From Cyanobacteria bacterium TGS_CYA1 (GTDB lineage Bacteria; Cyanobacteriota; Vampirovibrionia; Obscuribacterales; Obscuribacteraceae), in the NCBI GenBank assembly GCA_026129135.1, contig JAHCIQ010000002.1, positions 248,001 to 312,000 of the forward strand: a stretch of DNA of 64,000 nucleotides, read 5' to 3'. Numbering within the stretch: position 1 is the stretch's first letter; the number at the start of each line of letters is the position of its first letter. Shown piece by piece: positions 1 to 9,174 of this stretch. The notes under the pieces are model-generated. The model saw only the letters and a list, made by a program, of their open reading frames with translations, ran no database searches and had not been told where the DNA came from. The translations under genes and the position numbers were made by a program.

Positions 1-2
1 CA

Positions 3-701
3 GATCCCAAATTTGACCAAATAATCAAAACTGTTTACGGACCCCAGAGCGCCGATATGGCTTTCCGTTATCTACAACTTTCAAAATTTTATCGATGCAA
101 AAGTGAGTTTTCAAAAGCGATTGAAGAGGCTTATAAGGCTCTTTCTGTTTGTGAAAAACCTTACTTTACTACCAATAAAAATTATTTCGGGCTTATCAAA
201 ACCGATGCTCTTTTAGAGATTGCTCTGAATTATGTACTCATCGGTGAATCTGAAAAAGCTAAGACTGTTTTGAAGCGTACTATGAAAACCCTAAGCATTT
301 CTCCAGAGTATTTAGACATTTCTATTGAGAAGTTAGCCAAGTCTGTCAACGATCAAGATACCTTGAAAAAACTTGACGAGCTAAGAAGAGACGCGAAGAT
401 AATTGAGCATACCCAATTTATTCATCCAAATGCGTCGTTCCATTCATTTAAAGTTCATACCACTCCTTTTTTGTCTTTGCTTGCAGCATTAGCAATTTTT
501 GCCGTTTCAACAAGTTTGAGTTTTTCGCGTTACTCAATTCACGCGGTTCCAGGAATTGAACGAGAACTCAAATCCGCATCTTTTGAAGAATCTCTAGAAT
601 TATTGCAAGATCTCATCGCCATCGAATTGTTTTATAAAAACCACGAGGCCGTAGACCGCCACAGTCGCCGCTTTCTGGAGCTTTGCCGGGAAGCCGCCTA
701 G
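3..701 (+). CDS. TPR-like membrane protein, 5' end outside the window
   Basis: The reading frame is open to the left edge (it reads DPKFDQIIKTVYGPQSADMAF through the first internal ATG at 57), so the gene begins upstream. Helix pairs such as MAFRYLQLSKFYRCKSEFSK and the IEEAYKALSVCEK segment look like tetratricopeptide repeats. A hydrophobic segment (PFLSLLAALAIFAVSTSL, about residue 140 counted from the internal ATG) predicts a membrane anchor. It is followed by about 60 residues of helical, charged sequence. TPR proteins act as protein-interaction scaffolds; no specific partner can be named. The start cannot be determined from this window. Confidence 0.65.
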   Translation, partial: DPKFDQIIKTVYGPQSADMAFRYLQLSKFYRCKSEFSKAIEEAYKALSVCEKPYFTTNKNYFGLIKTDALLEIALNYVLIGESEKAKTVLKRTMKTLSISPEYLDISIEKLAKSVNDQDTLKKLDELRRDAKIIEHTQFIHPNASFHSFKVHTTPFLSLLAALAIFAVSTSLSFSRYSIHAVPGIERELKSASFEESLELLQDLIAIELFYKNHEAVDRHSRRFLELCREAA

Positions 702-1043
702 TACCTTTGGTTTAACTAACCTGGCTAAATCGACCACATAATGGCTAACCCCAGCGATGTATTAGGGTGATGGCATCCCTCAAAAGATATGCACTTTGGG
801 TTAGGGGCGTCGCGCCTCAAAAGCCTCATGCATTCGAGCAAATGACCATAGTGTAGGCAATTTCCCTCACTTAGGTGATTTGCCAAACACATCAAGCCGC
901 CTATGATGAGGGTAGGCAAAACACTTCTGCGTTAAAAATCTGAATAATTATATTTGAACATGTGAACTGTGATGGTCGGTTCGCAAGCTCAAATGCGCGT
1001 TCAACACAGCACTCGTGACTATATGTCCAGGGAGGTTTGTGTT
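702..1043. other. 342-nt gene-free leader upstream of the cellulase, with inverted repeats
   Basis: No convincing gene is seen. A 64-codon minus-strand frame (725-919, TTG start, no ribosome binding site) is not protein-like. The stretch holds several complementary segments: AGGG/CCCT around 768-784, a GGCG/CGCC pair near 805-815, and TAGGC...CCCTC (about 854-869) opposite GCCTA...GAGGGTAGGC (about 898-917). It could be a structured 5' leader or terminator region. I compared it by eye with the c-di-GMP-I riboswitch consensus and it does not match. Confidence 0.35.
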
Positions 1044-2591
1044 ATGGCGTCAAATACCTTATTGTCCAAATTTCGTGTGGCCCATGTCCTCTCCGGGCTG
1101 GCCTTCTCGCTCTTACTAGGCATAGGCCCTGCTTGTGCCGCCATGGATTACGAAGGAGTGAATATCTCCGGTGCCGAGTGGGGTGAGCATACCCTGCCTG
1201 GACAGTTTATGATTCAATACATTTATCCTCGTGATCAAGATATAGATTATTTTGCATCGAAAGGCATGAATATCATCCGTGTTCCATTTAGATGGGAACG
1301 TATGCAAAACCAGGTGAATGGTGCGCTTAACGCTGCTGAAGTAGCTCGCATGGATGCAGTTGTTAATCGTGCCACCGCTAAAGGTTTGTATGTAATTCTC
1401 GATGCTCACAACTATGGTGCCTATTACGGTCAGACAGTCGGCGTGCCGAATGGACTTGCAAATTCCACATTGGCAAACTTCTGGAGCCTGATGGCTAACC
1501 GTTATAAGAGTAATCCAAAAGTCATGTACGGATTGATGAACGAACCTGTTAATGGTGGCATGACAGCACAGACCTGGCTTGCTACAGCGCAAGCCTCTAT
1601 CAATGCGATTCGAGCCACTGGTGCCACTGGTCACATACTCGTACCTTCGACTTACTGGATGCACCCCAAAGACTGGTTGAATAACGGAAATGCACAGGTG
1701 ATGATTAATATCACCGATCCTGGAAATAATTTTTCGTACGATGTGCACCAATATCTCGACTACGATGGATCAGGCTCGCATACAGACTATTTAAGTCCGG
1801 CGAATGCAGTAGCGACTTTAAGCGGTTTCACTAATTGGTGCAAACAAAATCACAAAAAAGCATTTCTTTCTGAAATCGGTGTTACTGCAGATTCCGGAGC
1901 AAGAGCTAGTCTGAGCGCGATGCTTCAGTACATGCACGACAACAGCGACGTGTGGGCTGGTTACACTTACTGGTCAGCAGGTCCTTGGTGGGAAAGTTAC
2001 ATGTTTGGCGTTCAGCCAAAAAATGGTCAGGACACACCCCAAATGCAAACTCTTATTGCAAACTTGAGACATGGTCAGGTAACACCTCCTAATCCAACTC
2101 CTGAACCACCGCCGCCGGTGCCAACTCCAACTCCGACGCCGACCCCGACTCCAACGCCGACGCCGACCCCGACGCCAACACCAACTCCAACTCCGACACC
2201 AACTCCAACGCCGACCCCGACCCCGACGCCGACGCCGACTCCAACGCCGACTCCAACGCCGACTCCGACTCCGACTCCGACTCCAACTCCAACTCCGCCA
2301 CCATATAATCCTCAGCTTGGCAATCAGTTGAATAGACTCAGAGATCAAATGAACAGACTGAGAGATAAGGAAAACAGGTTGAGAGACCAGAACAACAGAA
2401 TTCTCGATATGCAAAATCGACTTCTCGATATGAGGAACAATCGTGCCAGTGCTGCGACAATCGCCGCTCAAGAAGCGAAGATATCGCAAGCTAAAGCAGA
2501 CCTGGCGGCAGCCTACACCGCTTTGTATGCAGAGATGGCCGCTTTGCAAGAACAGATTACTGCTCTGGAAAACAAAATCGCAGGAAGGTAG
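1044..2591 (+). CDS. Secreted glycoside hydrolase family 5 (endoglucanase-like) with Pro-Thr linker and heptad-repeat tail
   Basis: This enzyme probably hydrolyses beta-1,4-glucans outside the cytoplasm. The start was set at ATG 1044 because AGGGAGG lies 8 nt upstream and a normal signal peptide follows (to about residue 33, ending PACAA); an in-frame GTG at 969 has neither. The GH5 landmarks are present: [22 protein letters not shown], the acid/base Glu in MNEP (E167), a VHQYLDYDG motif, the nucleophile Glu in LSEIGV (E277) and YWSAGPWW. Residues about 360-418 are a Pro-Thr linker. The last 90 residues form a coiled coil with 7-residue units ([21 protein letters not shown]). No carbohydrate-binding module is recognisable; the tail may be for oligomerisation or surface attachment. 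The TadG-like gene follows after 2 nt. Confidence 0.88.
   Translation: MASNTLLSKFRVAHVLSGLAFSLLLGIGPACAAMDYEGVNISGAEWGEHTLPGQFMIQYIYPRDQDIDYFASKGMNIIRVPFRWERMQNQVNGALNAAEVARMDAVVNRATAKGLYVILDAHNYGAYYGQTVGVPNGLANSTLANFWSLMANRYKSNPKVMYGLMNEPVNGGMTAQTWLATAQASINAIRATGATGHILVPSTYWMHPKDWLNNGNAQVMINITDPGNNFSYDVHQYLDYDGSGSHTDYLSPANAVATLSGFTNWCKQNHKKAFLSEIGVTADSGARASLSAMLQYMHDNSDVWAGYTYWSAGPWWESYMFGVQPKNGQDTPQMQTLIANLRHGQVTPPNPTPEPPPPVPTPTPTPTPTPTPTPTPTPTPTPTPTPTPTPTPTPTPTPTPTPTPTPTPTPTPTPTPTPPPYNPQLGNQLNRLRDQMNRLRDKENRLRDQNNRILDMQNRLLDMRNNRASAATIAAQEAKISQAKADLAAAYTALYAEMAALQEQITALENKIAGR
2121..2299 (+). repeat. Low-complexity Pro-Thr codon repeat
   Basis: About 30 alternating CCN-ACN codon pairs encode the linker of the cellulase. 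The third positions vary, so the repeat is maintained at the protein level rather than as a pure DNA tandem. It creates long antisense open frames rich in Glu/Leu/Ser or Arg/Trp/Ser that are artefacts. Confidence 0.9.
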
Positions 2592-2593
2592 TA

Positions 2594-4294
2594 ATGAAAA
2601 AGAATTCTCGAAATACCAAAGGCAACGTGCTAGTAATGACCACTGTCGTGGTGTGTCTGGTCTTTGTACCAGCATTCATTCTCGTTAGTCAGTTTGGACT
2701 GTTCTTCGTCGAGCGCGACAAAGCGGCTAACGCCACGGATGGTGCTTGTCTTCTGGCGGCGAATGGTATTTCGAGAATTGTAATAAACGATCCTCACTTC
2801 GGCTATGTGTCTTTAAGCAACTGCCCCCCAACTGGTGCGGGAACCATAGCCGTTGATGGGGAGCCCCTTCCTGTCATAAGTATCAACACGCTTTTAGGCA
2901 CTATTAGACAAAATATGATTGTTGCAAAAGAGTTGAATAATAAAGCGATGGAGGAGCTGGCAGAAACAGATCGACAATATGCTTTTGCTACCATAAGCGA
3001 ATTGAACAAAGCAATTGCAAACTCACTTGATGGTGATACCAGTTATTTTGATGCTGAAGGCGACATGATCAATATTAGAAAGGAGGTTGATGCTTATCTT
3101 GCGGCAAATCTTCCAGCTAATGTAAAACTGCAATCGGTTTCGCTTTCGTCTGGATGGTTGAATGATGCTGACGGATCGTCGGCTGTAAAGATTCCAGAGC
3201 CATCGCAGTTAGCGCAGGTGCCTGATAGTTTGAAGCGAGGCGATGAATATAAGCCATTCATTAATATTCCATGTAATGGCAAAGATTTTCATTTTGCTGG
3301 ACTTGGTACAGCATCGAAGGTGGTGACTGCCACCAAATTCAAAGAAGCTGACTCTAATCACATCAATTCGATTGTAAGACTTGCAATTGTCGTCAATCGT
3401 ACCGATTCGATACAGTCTGATTTGAAGATTCATCCAGAGGTCGCATACACTTCGTGCTGTCAGCCATATTCTAGAAAAGATGCAGGTCCAAAAGGCGTTT
3501 TGACCTTGAGATTCAGTGGCGAACACGTGGCACCACTTTCTTCTTGGAAAGATTTACTTTCTGACAACACATTTTCAGATAATAAAGTTACTACTTACAA
3601 ATCGTTTTATGGCGATTATCCGCTCGACTCCACTGCGCGTATGTACGTGACCAAAAGCGGCGCGGGACCAAATACTTCCAGGCAGTTCGGCGAGCACTTC
3701 TATTATTGGTTGCGCAATGGCAATATGAGACCAAAGCTCGCCTCGGTATTGAATATGGTGAACGAATCTTTCAACGGACTTGGATTTGGGCAAAAAGACG
3801 AAATTTACACGTACGAGTTTGCGTCCAACGGTACTATTTCTAGACGGGTCTTAAATAGCGATCCATTTCCTGTCGGCACCACAGCACACTTGCAAGAACA
3901 AGTGATTGCCGATACCAATATTGCAAATGGTATCAATCCGGTAATTATTTTCAGAAACAATGTTCGATATCTTGGAACCACTTATGGCGGCAATCATGCA
4001 GGTCAGCCCCTGCCAGGAAAAAATGTCGCGTGGTGCGAATTGCCAGAGTTTAATGGTAACGAGCAGATTGCAAAATTACTGGGCAAAGGCAAACTGGCTA
4101 CTCAATTGATTGCGTTCGACAATTCAGACTCTATACAGGATGGTACTTTTGCCAAATTGAATGGTGGCGAATTAAGCGCTCAGCCCAGAAAAAGTTACTA
4201 CAGTGGAGGACTGGCAATGGACATCGAAATCGGTGGACTGGCGCCAAAAGATACTTCGCCTCCCGTTGTATCGATGTCTCGCTCCGGTCGCTAG
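2594..4294 (+). CDS. TadE/TadG-like pseudopilin-type membrane protein
   Basis: The N-terminus is short and basic, then has one long hydrophobic helix (GNVLVMTTVVVCLVFVPAFI) followed by a Glu/Arg/Asp stretch and NATDGACLLAANG. This is the pattern of Tad (Flp) pilus-associated TadE/G and related DUF2134 proteins, whose helix is inserted like a pilin. The remaining 500 residues are an extracytoplasmic region with no recognised catalytic motif. The ATG follows the cellulase stop by 2 nt and uses GGAAGG inside the end of that gene, so the two are co-translated. That pairing suggests the enzyme and a surface protein are made together. A strong hairpin follows the stop. Confidence 0.6.
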   Translation: MKKNSRNTKGNVLVMTTVVVCLVFVPAFILVSQFGLFFVERDKAANATDGACLLAANGISRIVINDPHFGYVSLSNCPPTGAGTIAVDGEPLPVISINTLLGTIRQNMIVAKELNNKAMEELAETDRQYAFATISELNKAIANSLDGDTSYFDAEGDMINIRKEVDAYLAANLPANVKLQSVSLSSGWLNDADGSSAVKIPEPSQLAQVPDSLKRGDEYKPFINIPCNGKDFHFAGLGTASKVVTATKFKEADSNHINSIVRLAIVVNRTDSIQSDLKIHPEVAYTSCCQPYSRKDAGPKGVLTLRFSGEHVAPLSSWKDLLSDNTFSDNKVTTYKSFYGDYPLDSTARMYVTKSGAGPNTSRQFGEHFYYWLRNGNMRPKLASVLNMVNESFNGLGFGQKDEIYTYEFASNGTISRRVLNSDPFPVGTTAHLQEQVIADTNIANGINPVIIFRNNVRYLGTTYGGNHAGQPLPGKNVAWCELPEFNGNEQIAKLLGKGKLATQLIAFDNSDSIQDGTFAKLNGGELSAQPRKSYYSGGLAMDIEIGGLAPKDTSPPVVSMSRSGR

Positions 4295-4323
4295 GCAAAA
4301 GGCGATTAACTGATAGTGCGACG

Positions 4324-4354
4324 AAAGCCTGGTAAAAATACCGGGCTTTCTATT
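4324..4354 (+). terminator. Rho-independent terminator of the cellulase/TadG-like operon
   Basis: AAGCCTGGTA (4325-4334) pairs with TACCGGGCTT (4339-4348) around an AAAA loop, with one G-T wobble, and is followed by TTCTATTCT. It may also serve the convergent gene ending at 4350. Confidence 0.75.
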
Positions 4355-4688
4355 CTGACTTTGAATCTTCTTCTTTGGGCTTTTCTTTTTTGTCAGCTTC
4401 GAGTTTTTTGCTCAATTCTTCAGGAGAGCCAAGTTCTGGCTTCATCACGTCCGTTGCTGCCTTCTTGATAGTATTTCTGATATCCGGATCTTCGGTCTTG
4501 CCAAGCATATCTGCCACCGCTTGTGCTACCGGGTTATTTTGAGTAAACGCCAGAGTTTTTATTTGAGTGGTGTCATAAATAGAAGCCTGATCATTAGCAT
4601 TGTCAGCACTCGATGTGCGAGCCATTTTCATTACAGGTGGCTTTTTCTCGACTTTCTTTTCGTCTTTTTCTTTTTTATCTTCTGACAC
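4350..4688 (-). CDS. Lys/Glu-rich hypothetical protein coupled to the K+ channel
   Basis: The likely start is GTG at 4688, because AGGAG lies 7 nt upstream (4700-4696). An ATG at 4709 lacks a site. The GTG overlaps the last 14 nt of the channel gene, implying translational coupling. The product (112 aa) begins and ends in highly charged segments (EDKKEKDEKKVEKK; KKLEADKKEKPKEEDSKSE) around a more ordered middle with Ala/Val-rich helices. There is no signal peptide, membrane helix or recognised domain. It could be a cytoplasmic partner of the channel, by position only. Confidence 0.6.
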   Translation of the reverse strand: MSEDKKEKDEKKVEKKPPVMKMARTSSADNANDQASIYDTTQIKTLAFTQNNPVAQAVADMLGKTEDPDIRNTIKKAATDVMKPELGSPEELSKKLEADKKEKPKEEDSKSE

Positions 4689-5784
4689 GTACAAACTCCT
4701 GTGTACCACTTCTAGCGCTTGGTCGTTGCGGCACGATTTCTTCGCCAGTATAAGTGAGTGGTTGAAGATCTAGCATGAAAAACTCTGCCAGTGCTTGCAA
4801 GTTTCCATAATAAGCTCGGCGGCGCATGCCAAAATCCATCGCGGCGCTAACCGGGTCCGAACACCCTAAGGACCTGAAGATTGGTTCAAATGCCTGAGTA
4901 CTAGTGACATATGCGTCTACGGACTCATCGTCTACTTTTAGACCTAGATAACTGACAAATACTTCTACAGCTCTACAACCATTGTTATAAATGGAATTGA
5001 AAAGCATGTGATTCTGGGTCACATTCATTGTAAGGGCGATACTGACAGCATCAAGTACGGTGGCAAAATTAATGAGCCAGGGCGGGCACGAACCACGCGA
5101 GCGAAAATAAAGCAGTAAGGGATATGCCGAATGACTTTGATAAACTTCGACGATCCAGCGCTCGCAAAGCTCAAGATTGCTCACCATAGATCCGGTGTTC
5201 ATCAGGTGTTTGTAAACGACAACACCGCTTAAAGCGTTGTCGAAGCGAGACGAAATGATTTGCGAGTTTATTTCGCGCAGATGAAAGTGAGATTGCATAG
5301 CAAACAAGAAAGAGACCGTAATGGCAAGAAGAATAATTCCAGAGCTTGTTGCTGCCACAATAGTGACACGCGCAAGAACAGATTCTGCGATTACGTCACC
5401 ATAACCGATAGTCAAAACTGACGTGGCAGCAAAATAAATTGCTTCTTGCAAATCTTTTAAATGGGGACGAATTTGAGCACGTTCCGCCCAGAGCAAAATC
5501 GAAAATCCGGTAATCATCAGTGCAAGCCAGGAAATGAGCAAAGTCATCATGGCTGCGGGCGCAAACAAAGTGAGATATGTCGAGTCACTGCCTTTACAGG
5601 GAAGGGTTTCGATTATTTTGCAGAACGGTTTCCACATGAGACGTGAGACCAGAAAGGCTGAAAAACGCCCGGCACTTGGTCTGTAGTGCGGCACGATAAT
5701 GGACTGAAACACGTCGGAAAAAACCATCACGATGATGGCAAAACCTGTAATTCCAAGAATGATGTCGGCTACTTGAGTCGTCAA
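4675..5784 (-). CDS. Two-TM potassium channel-like membrane protein
   Basis: The selectivity filter TIGYGD is at residues 125-130, preceded by the pore helix AIYFAATSVL. Flanking membrane helices lie near residues 8-28, 76-100 and 137-163. This matches the ion_trans_2 (KcsA-like) fold with an extra N-terminal helix, so it should pass K+ across the inner membrane. The C-terminal 200 residues are cytoplasmic and lack a recognisable RCK/TrkA-N nucleotide motif, so the gating ligand is unknown. The ATG at 5784 follows AGGATTATC-type sequence. The small charged gene at 4350-4688 overlaps its 3' end. Confidence 0.8.
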   Translation of the reverse strand: MTTQVADIILGITGFAIIVMVFSDVFQSIIVPHYRPSAGRFSAFLVSRLMWKPFCKIIETLPCKGSDSTYLTLFAPAAMMTLLISWLALMITGFSILLWAERAQIRPHLKDLQEAIYFAATSVLTIGYGDVIAESVLARVTIVAATSSGIILLAITVSFLFAMQSHFHLREINSQIISSRFDNALSGVVVYKHLMNTGSMVSNLELCERWIVEVYQSHSAYPLLLYFRSRGSCPPWLINFATVLDAVSIALTMNVTQNHMLFNSIYNNGCRAVEVFVSYLGLKVDDESVDAYVTSTQAFEPIFRSLGCSDPVSAAMDFGMRRRAYYGNLQALAEFFMLDLQPLTYTGEEIVPQRPSARSGTQEFVRVRR

Positions 5785-5839
5785 GAGGATTATCTCAATG
5801 TTGAAAAGAGGATATTAGCAATAGCTAGTTTGACATACA

Positions 5840-6559
5840 TTAATCGTTTTTGATTCTAAAAATAATGGTCGGGGTGCCGGCACCCTCATTCTGGCACATA
5901 GACTCGAAGTCGAAGTGGTCGCAAACAATGCCAGCTTGCAGGAAAGGATTGAATTTAACCGTGGCGTCAGGCAGTTTTTCCTGGGTTAGTTTGTCCCAAA
6001 AGGCAAGGTCGCCCGGCTGAAGTTTGTAAAGTTCAAGGGGCATAACGTCGTAAAACGCCACTTCCCAGCCCTTAGCGGTGGCTAACATCATGCGCATTTC
6101 GTGTATATCCGGTACCGAGCCGCGCTCCCACGGCAATATGATGTCGAGGTCGCGATACACTCTGTCGATGAAGCCTGTATGTTGATTGAGCCACCAGCCT
6201 TCGCCCCACTTTTCGCCCAATTTCTTGGCATACTCGGCGATTTGCTCTCCAGTGGAGGCTCGACTTTTGGGCTCTTTGAACGATGCTATTTTGATTTCGC
6301 GTGCTTTTCGCTCGATATAGTTGATGGAAAACTGGGCTTGAAACTCTTCTGCTTCTTCGGGGTCTTCGGCAAGGTCTGTAACTGCTTGCAGTCCTTGAAT
6401 ATAAGACTCGCGAATGGGAAACGCCGGATTCAACGCTTCTTGTGGGTTCAACGCAGCAAGCTCGATTGTCGTTTCGAGCTGTGAGCGCGTCATCATGCCC
6501 TCGCTTGCAATGTCCTTGGTCTTGCGTTTTTTCTTTGGTTTCTTTGGAGTGTCAGTCAT
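5840..6559 (-). CDS. Hypothetical cytoplasmic protein with Lys-rich N-terminus
   Basis: The 239-aa product has no signal peptide. The N-terminus is very basic (TPKKPKKKRKTKD), followed by acidic helical sequence and a C-terminal part with Trp/Gly-rich segments (GEKWGEGWWLN, KLQPGDLAFWDK). The PGDLAFW string resembles the PGDLVFF motif of NlpC/P60 and CHAP enzymes, but no catalytic Cys is placed ahead of it, so I do not assign that family. A TATAAT at 6574-6569 lies 9 nt before the ATG with no Shine-Dalgarno, giving a nearly leaderless transcript independent of the RNA-repair operon just upstream. Confidence 0.6.
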   Translation of the reverse strand: MTDTPKKPKKKRKTKDIASEGMMTRSQLETTIELAALNPQEALNPAFPIRESYIQGLQAVTDLAEDPEEAEEFQAQFSINYIERKAREIKIASFKEPKSRASTGEQIAEYAKKLGEKWGEGWWLNQHTGFIDRVYRDLDIILPWERGSVPDIHEMRMMLATAKGWEVAFYDVMPLELYKLQPGDLAFWDKLTQEKLPDATVKFNPFLQAGIVCDHFDFESMCQNEGAGTPTIIFRIKND

Positions 6560-6579
6560 AGAATAGATATTATAAAGTG

Positions 6580-9174
6580 CTAGAGCCGCGGGTCAACTGG
6601 TTCGCTTTCGAGCGCAAGTACACCAAATACGCACTCGTGCACGCGATAAAGCGGTTCTTTTTTTACGAATAGATTAAGTGCCTCGACCCCCAGTGCGAAT
6701 TCGCGCAATGCTAGTGATCGTTTGGCGCCGACACCTCTTGCTTTCAAGCGCTTCAAATTTTCATCAAGTGTGTATTCCGGACCATAAATGATGCGCAGAT
6801 ATTCTTTGCCTCTGCACTTGACTGCGGGTTGAAGCAAGCTATTGGCGGCGCGAGCAACAAAATTCTCTGGTTTGACCACCATACCCTCGCCACCAGATTC
6901 GGTGAGTTTGAACCACCAGTCGATAGCATCGCGCACACTTGTTTCATCTGTTAAATCTACATTTTTGTAATTAGTTGCCATCAAAATTTTGTCGTCTTTG
7001 ACGAATTTCGAAATGGCATCCATATGCCACTGGTGCGATTTATCTGTGTGTACGTTTTTAGAAGTCGCAAGTATATGAAATGGAGCGAGTCTCAAATCGT
7101 CCATGCTCTCTACGTTCCAGCAATATTTTGCATATGCCTGTCTGAATTTGTCAGAACATACTTTGCGCATAGCAAATTTTTCTTCGAGTTCTAAAAGTTC
7201 GGGGTGACGTTTCGCTCCCATCGAAACTACAGGCAGTACCATATTAAGAGCTGCATCAGCACTGGCTCCAACAGCGGCATACTGGTCGCGCAATAGCTCT
7301 TGTGCTTTGGCAGACCATGGCATCAGTTCGCAGTCGAGCACTACAAAATCAGTATCGAATTCTTTCCAGAAATCAGCGTGCTCGAGACGCGCTGCTATGT
7401 GGGCAATAAATTTTCTTTCCAGTTCGAGGTCATTGAAAAAACGTCTACCCGTGCGTGTATAACAAATGCCCTGACCTTCGTTTTCGATACCAAAAGCCGT
7501 TTTGGCAGCGTTTTCATTCTGGCAGACAATTACGACTGCGCGCGACCCCATGTGCTTTTCCTGACACATTACAGTCTGGATACCGTTCTTTTTGTAATAC
7601 TCGAATGCTTCTAAAGGATGTTCGAGTAAATTTGGTTCTCTTGTTGTCTCTGTTGGCGACATGGTAGGAGGCAGATAGACTATCCATCTTGGATCTACTG
7701 CAAAGCGACTCATCACTTCAAGTGCTGCAGCTGAATACTCTTCTTTGATTGTGATTTTTTTGAGCAGCTCGGTGTTAATAATACGTTTGCCAGAAACGTC
7801 GTTTATATCGAGCAAGTCGTAGGACGAACGTTTTTCGCTTACTTGCTCTGGTGCGCTCGAATCTGTTTCGCCAGCAACAGGCAAAAATGGTTTTGCAGGC
7901 TCATAATAGACTTTTTTTGCAGGAACGCTGAACAGTTCTTTTTCAGGATACTTGAGGGCGGTCAGTTTGCCACCAAAAACACAACCTGTATCTATGCAAA
8001 TAGTTTTATTAGTCCACTCGGCTTCGGGTACTGGTGTGTGTCCGTAGACCACCATTGCTTTGCCGCGATATTCACCTGCCCAGTTGTATCTTACTGGAAG
8101 TCCGTATTCATCTGTTTCTCCAGTGGTTTCACCATAAAGAGCAAAATCTCTTATTCGCCCCGAGCTGCGACCTTGAAATTCTTCTTTCATGCCGGCGTGT
8201 GCCACCACAAGTTTTCCATCGTCCAAAACGTAGTGCCCAATGAGTTTGTCCATGAAAACGTCTATAGAACGTTTGAATTCTTCCGATTCGTGCTCCAGCT
8301 GCTCGAGTGTTTCTTTTAGACCATGAGTAATTTTTACATCACGACCCCTCAGTTTGCGCATCAGTTTGATGTCGTGATTTCCAGGCACGCAAAGCGCTGC
8401 GCCCGACTCGACCATGCTCATGACCAGCTTCAAAACATCGGGACTTTTAGGACCTCGGTCTACTAAATCGCCAAGAAAAAGTGCACGCCTGCCATCTGGC
8501 GGTACTACTTCGTATTTTTTATGGGTAGTACTGTCTGCGGTGTTTTGTTTAGTCTTTATAGAATATCCGAGCTTTTCTAAAAGCTCTTGTAATTCGTCGA
8601 AACAACCATGAACATCGCCAATGATATCGAAAGGACCATGGTCGAACTTGCGATTGTTCCAGAGGGGTTGATACCCGATTTCGACAGCGTCTACGTCTTC
8701 TTGTGTTTTTAAAACATAAACGTAGCGAAAGCCCTCGTCTTTGAGAAAACGTAAAGACTGTCGCAATTGAGATTGTTGATTGCGAATGACGTGAGGACCA
8801 AAGTTTCTGTCTTCTCGGTGTTTGTTACGCTCCTGGCTTATAGAAGCTGGCAGGTCAAGCACGATACAAGCGGCAAGCACATGATGTTTGCGAGCTAATT
8901 CAATAAGTGATTTTCTTGCGTGCGCTTGCACGTTGGTGGCATCAATTACAGTCAACTTTCCAGCCTGTAATCTTTTTCCCGCGATGAAATGCAGCACTTC
9001 AAAAGCGTCTGACGTAGCCTCCAGGCTATTTTCGTCATCGCTCACAAGACCCCTGCAATAATCTGACGAGATTACTTGAGTGGAAAAAAAGTGTTTTTTG
9101 CCAAAAGTAGATTTGCCAGAACCAGAGGTTCCAACTAGCACCACCAGACACAATTCGGGAAGATTTATTTTCAT
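6580..9174 (-). CDS. pnkp: Polynucleotide kinase-phosphatase-ligase Pnkp (RNA repair)
   Basis: Bacterial Pnkp heals and seals broken RNA. The three modules are in the standard order. The 5' kinase has P-loop GTSGSGKST at residues 15-23. The calcineurin-like 2',3'-phosphatase has DIIGDVHGCFDEL, FLGDLVDRGP, PGNHDIKL, VAHAGM and VYGHTPVP. The C-terminal ligase-type adenylyltransferase has motif I EKHMGSRAVV and the later EGMVVKPENF motif. The 864-residue length is typical. The ATG overlaps the hen1 stop by 4 nt (ATGA), so the two are translated together. In known systems Hen1 methylates the 3' end before Pnkp seals it, which prevents re-cleavage by ribotoxins. Confidence 0.95.
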   Translation of the reverse strand: MKINLPELCLVVLVGTSGSGKSTFGKKHFFSTQVISSDYCRGLVSDDENSLEATSDAFEVLHFIAGKRLQAGKLTVIDATNVQAHARKSLIELARKHHVLAACIVLDLPASISQERNKHREDRNFGPHVIRNQQSQLRQSLRFLKDEGFRYVYVLKTQEDVDAVEIGYQPLWNNRKFDHGPFDIIGDVHGCFDELQELLEKLGYSIKTKQNTADSTTHKKYEVVPPDGRRALFLGDLVDRGPKSPDVLKLVMSMVESGAALCVPGNHDIKLMRKLRGRDVKITHGLKETLEQLEHESEEFKRSIDVFMDKLIGHYVLDDGKLVVAHAGMKEEFQGRSSGRIRDFALYGETTGETDEYGLPVRYNWAGEYRGKAMVVYGHTPVPEAEWTNKTICIDTGCVFGGKLTALKYPEKELFSVPAKKVYYEPAKPFLPVAGETDSSAPEQVSEKRSSYDLLDINDVSGKRIINTELLKKITIKEEYSAAALEVMSRFAVDPRWIVYLPPTMSPTETTREPNLLEHPLEAFEYYKKNGIQTVMCQEKHMGSRAVVIVCQNENAAKTAFGIENEGQGICYTRTGRRFFNDLELERKFIAHIAARLEHADFWKEFDTDFVVLDCELMPWSAKAQELLRDQYAAVGASADAALNMVLPVVSMGAKRHPELLELEEKFAMRKVCSDKFRQAYAKYCWNVESMDDLRLAPFHILATSKNVHTDKSHQWHMDAISKFVKDDKILMATNYKNVDLTDETSVRDAIDWWFKLTESGGEGMVVKPENFVARAANSLLQPAVKCRGKEYLRIIYGPEYTLDENLKRLKARGVGAKRSLALREFALGVEALNLFVKKEPLYRVHECVFGVLALESEPVDPRL

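Noticed and set aside
725..919. A 64-aa minus-strand frame in the cellulase leader.
   Set aside because: TTG start, no ribosome site, no domain; the DNA looks more like RNA structure.
702..960. c-di-GMP-I riboswitch upstream of the cellulase.
   Set aside because: The conserved core (GGGACGCAAAGCC with its partner loop) is not present.
1974..2675. Long antisense frames across the Pro-Thr linker (Ser/Arg/Trp-rich or Glu/Leu/Ser-rich).
   Set aside because: They mirror the low-complexity linker codons and have no start signals or protein-like composition.
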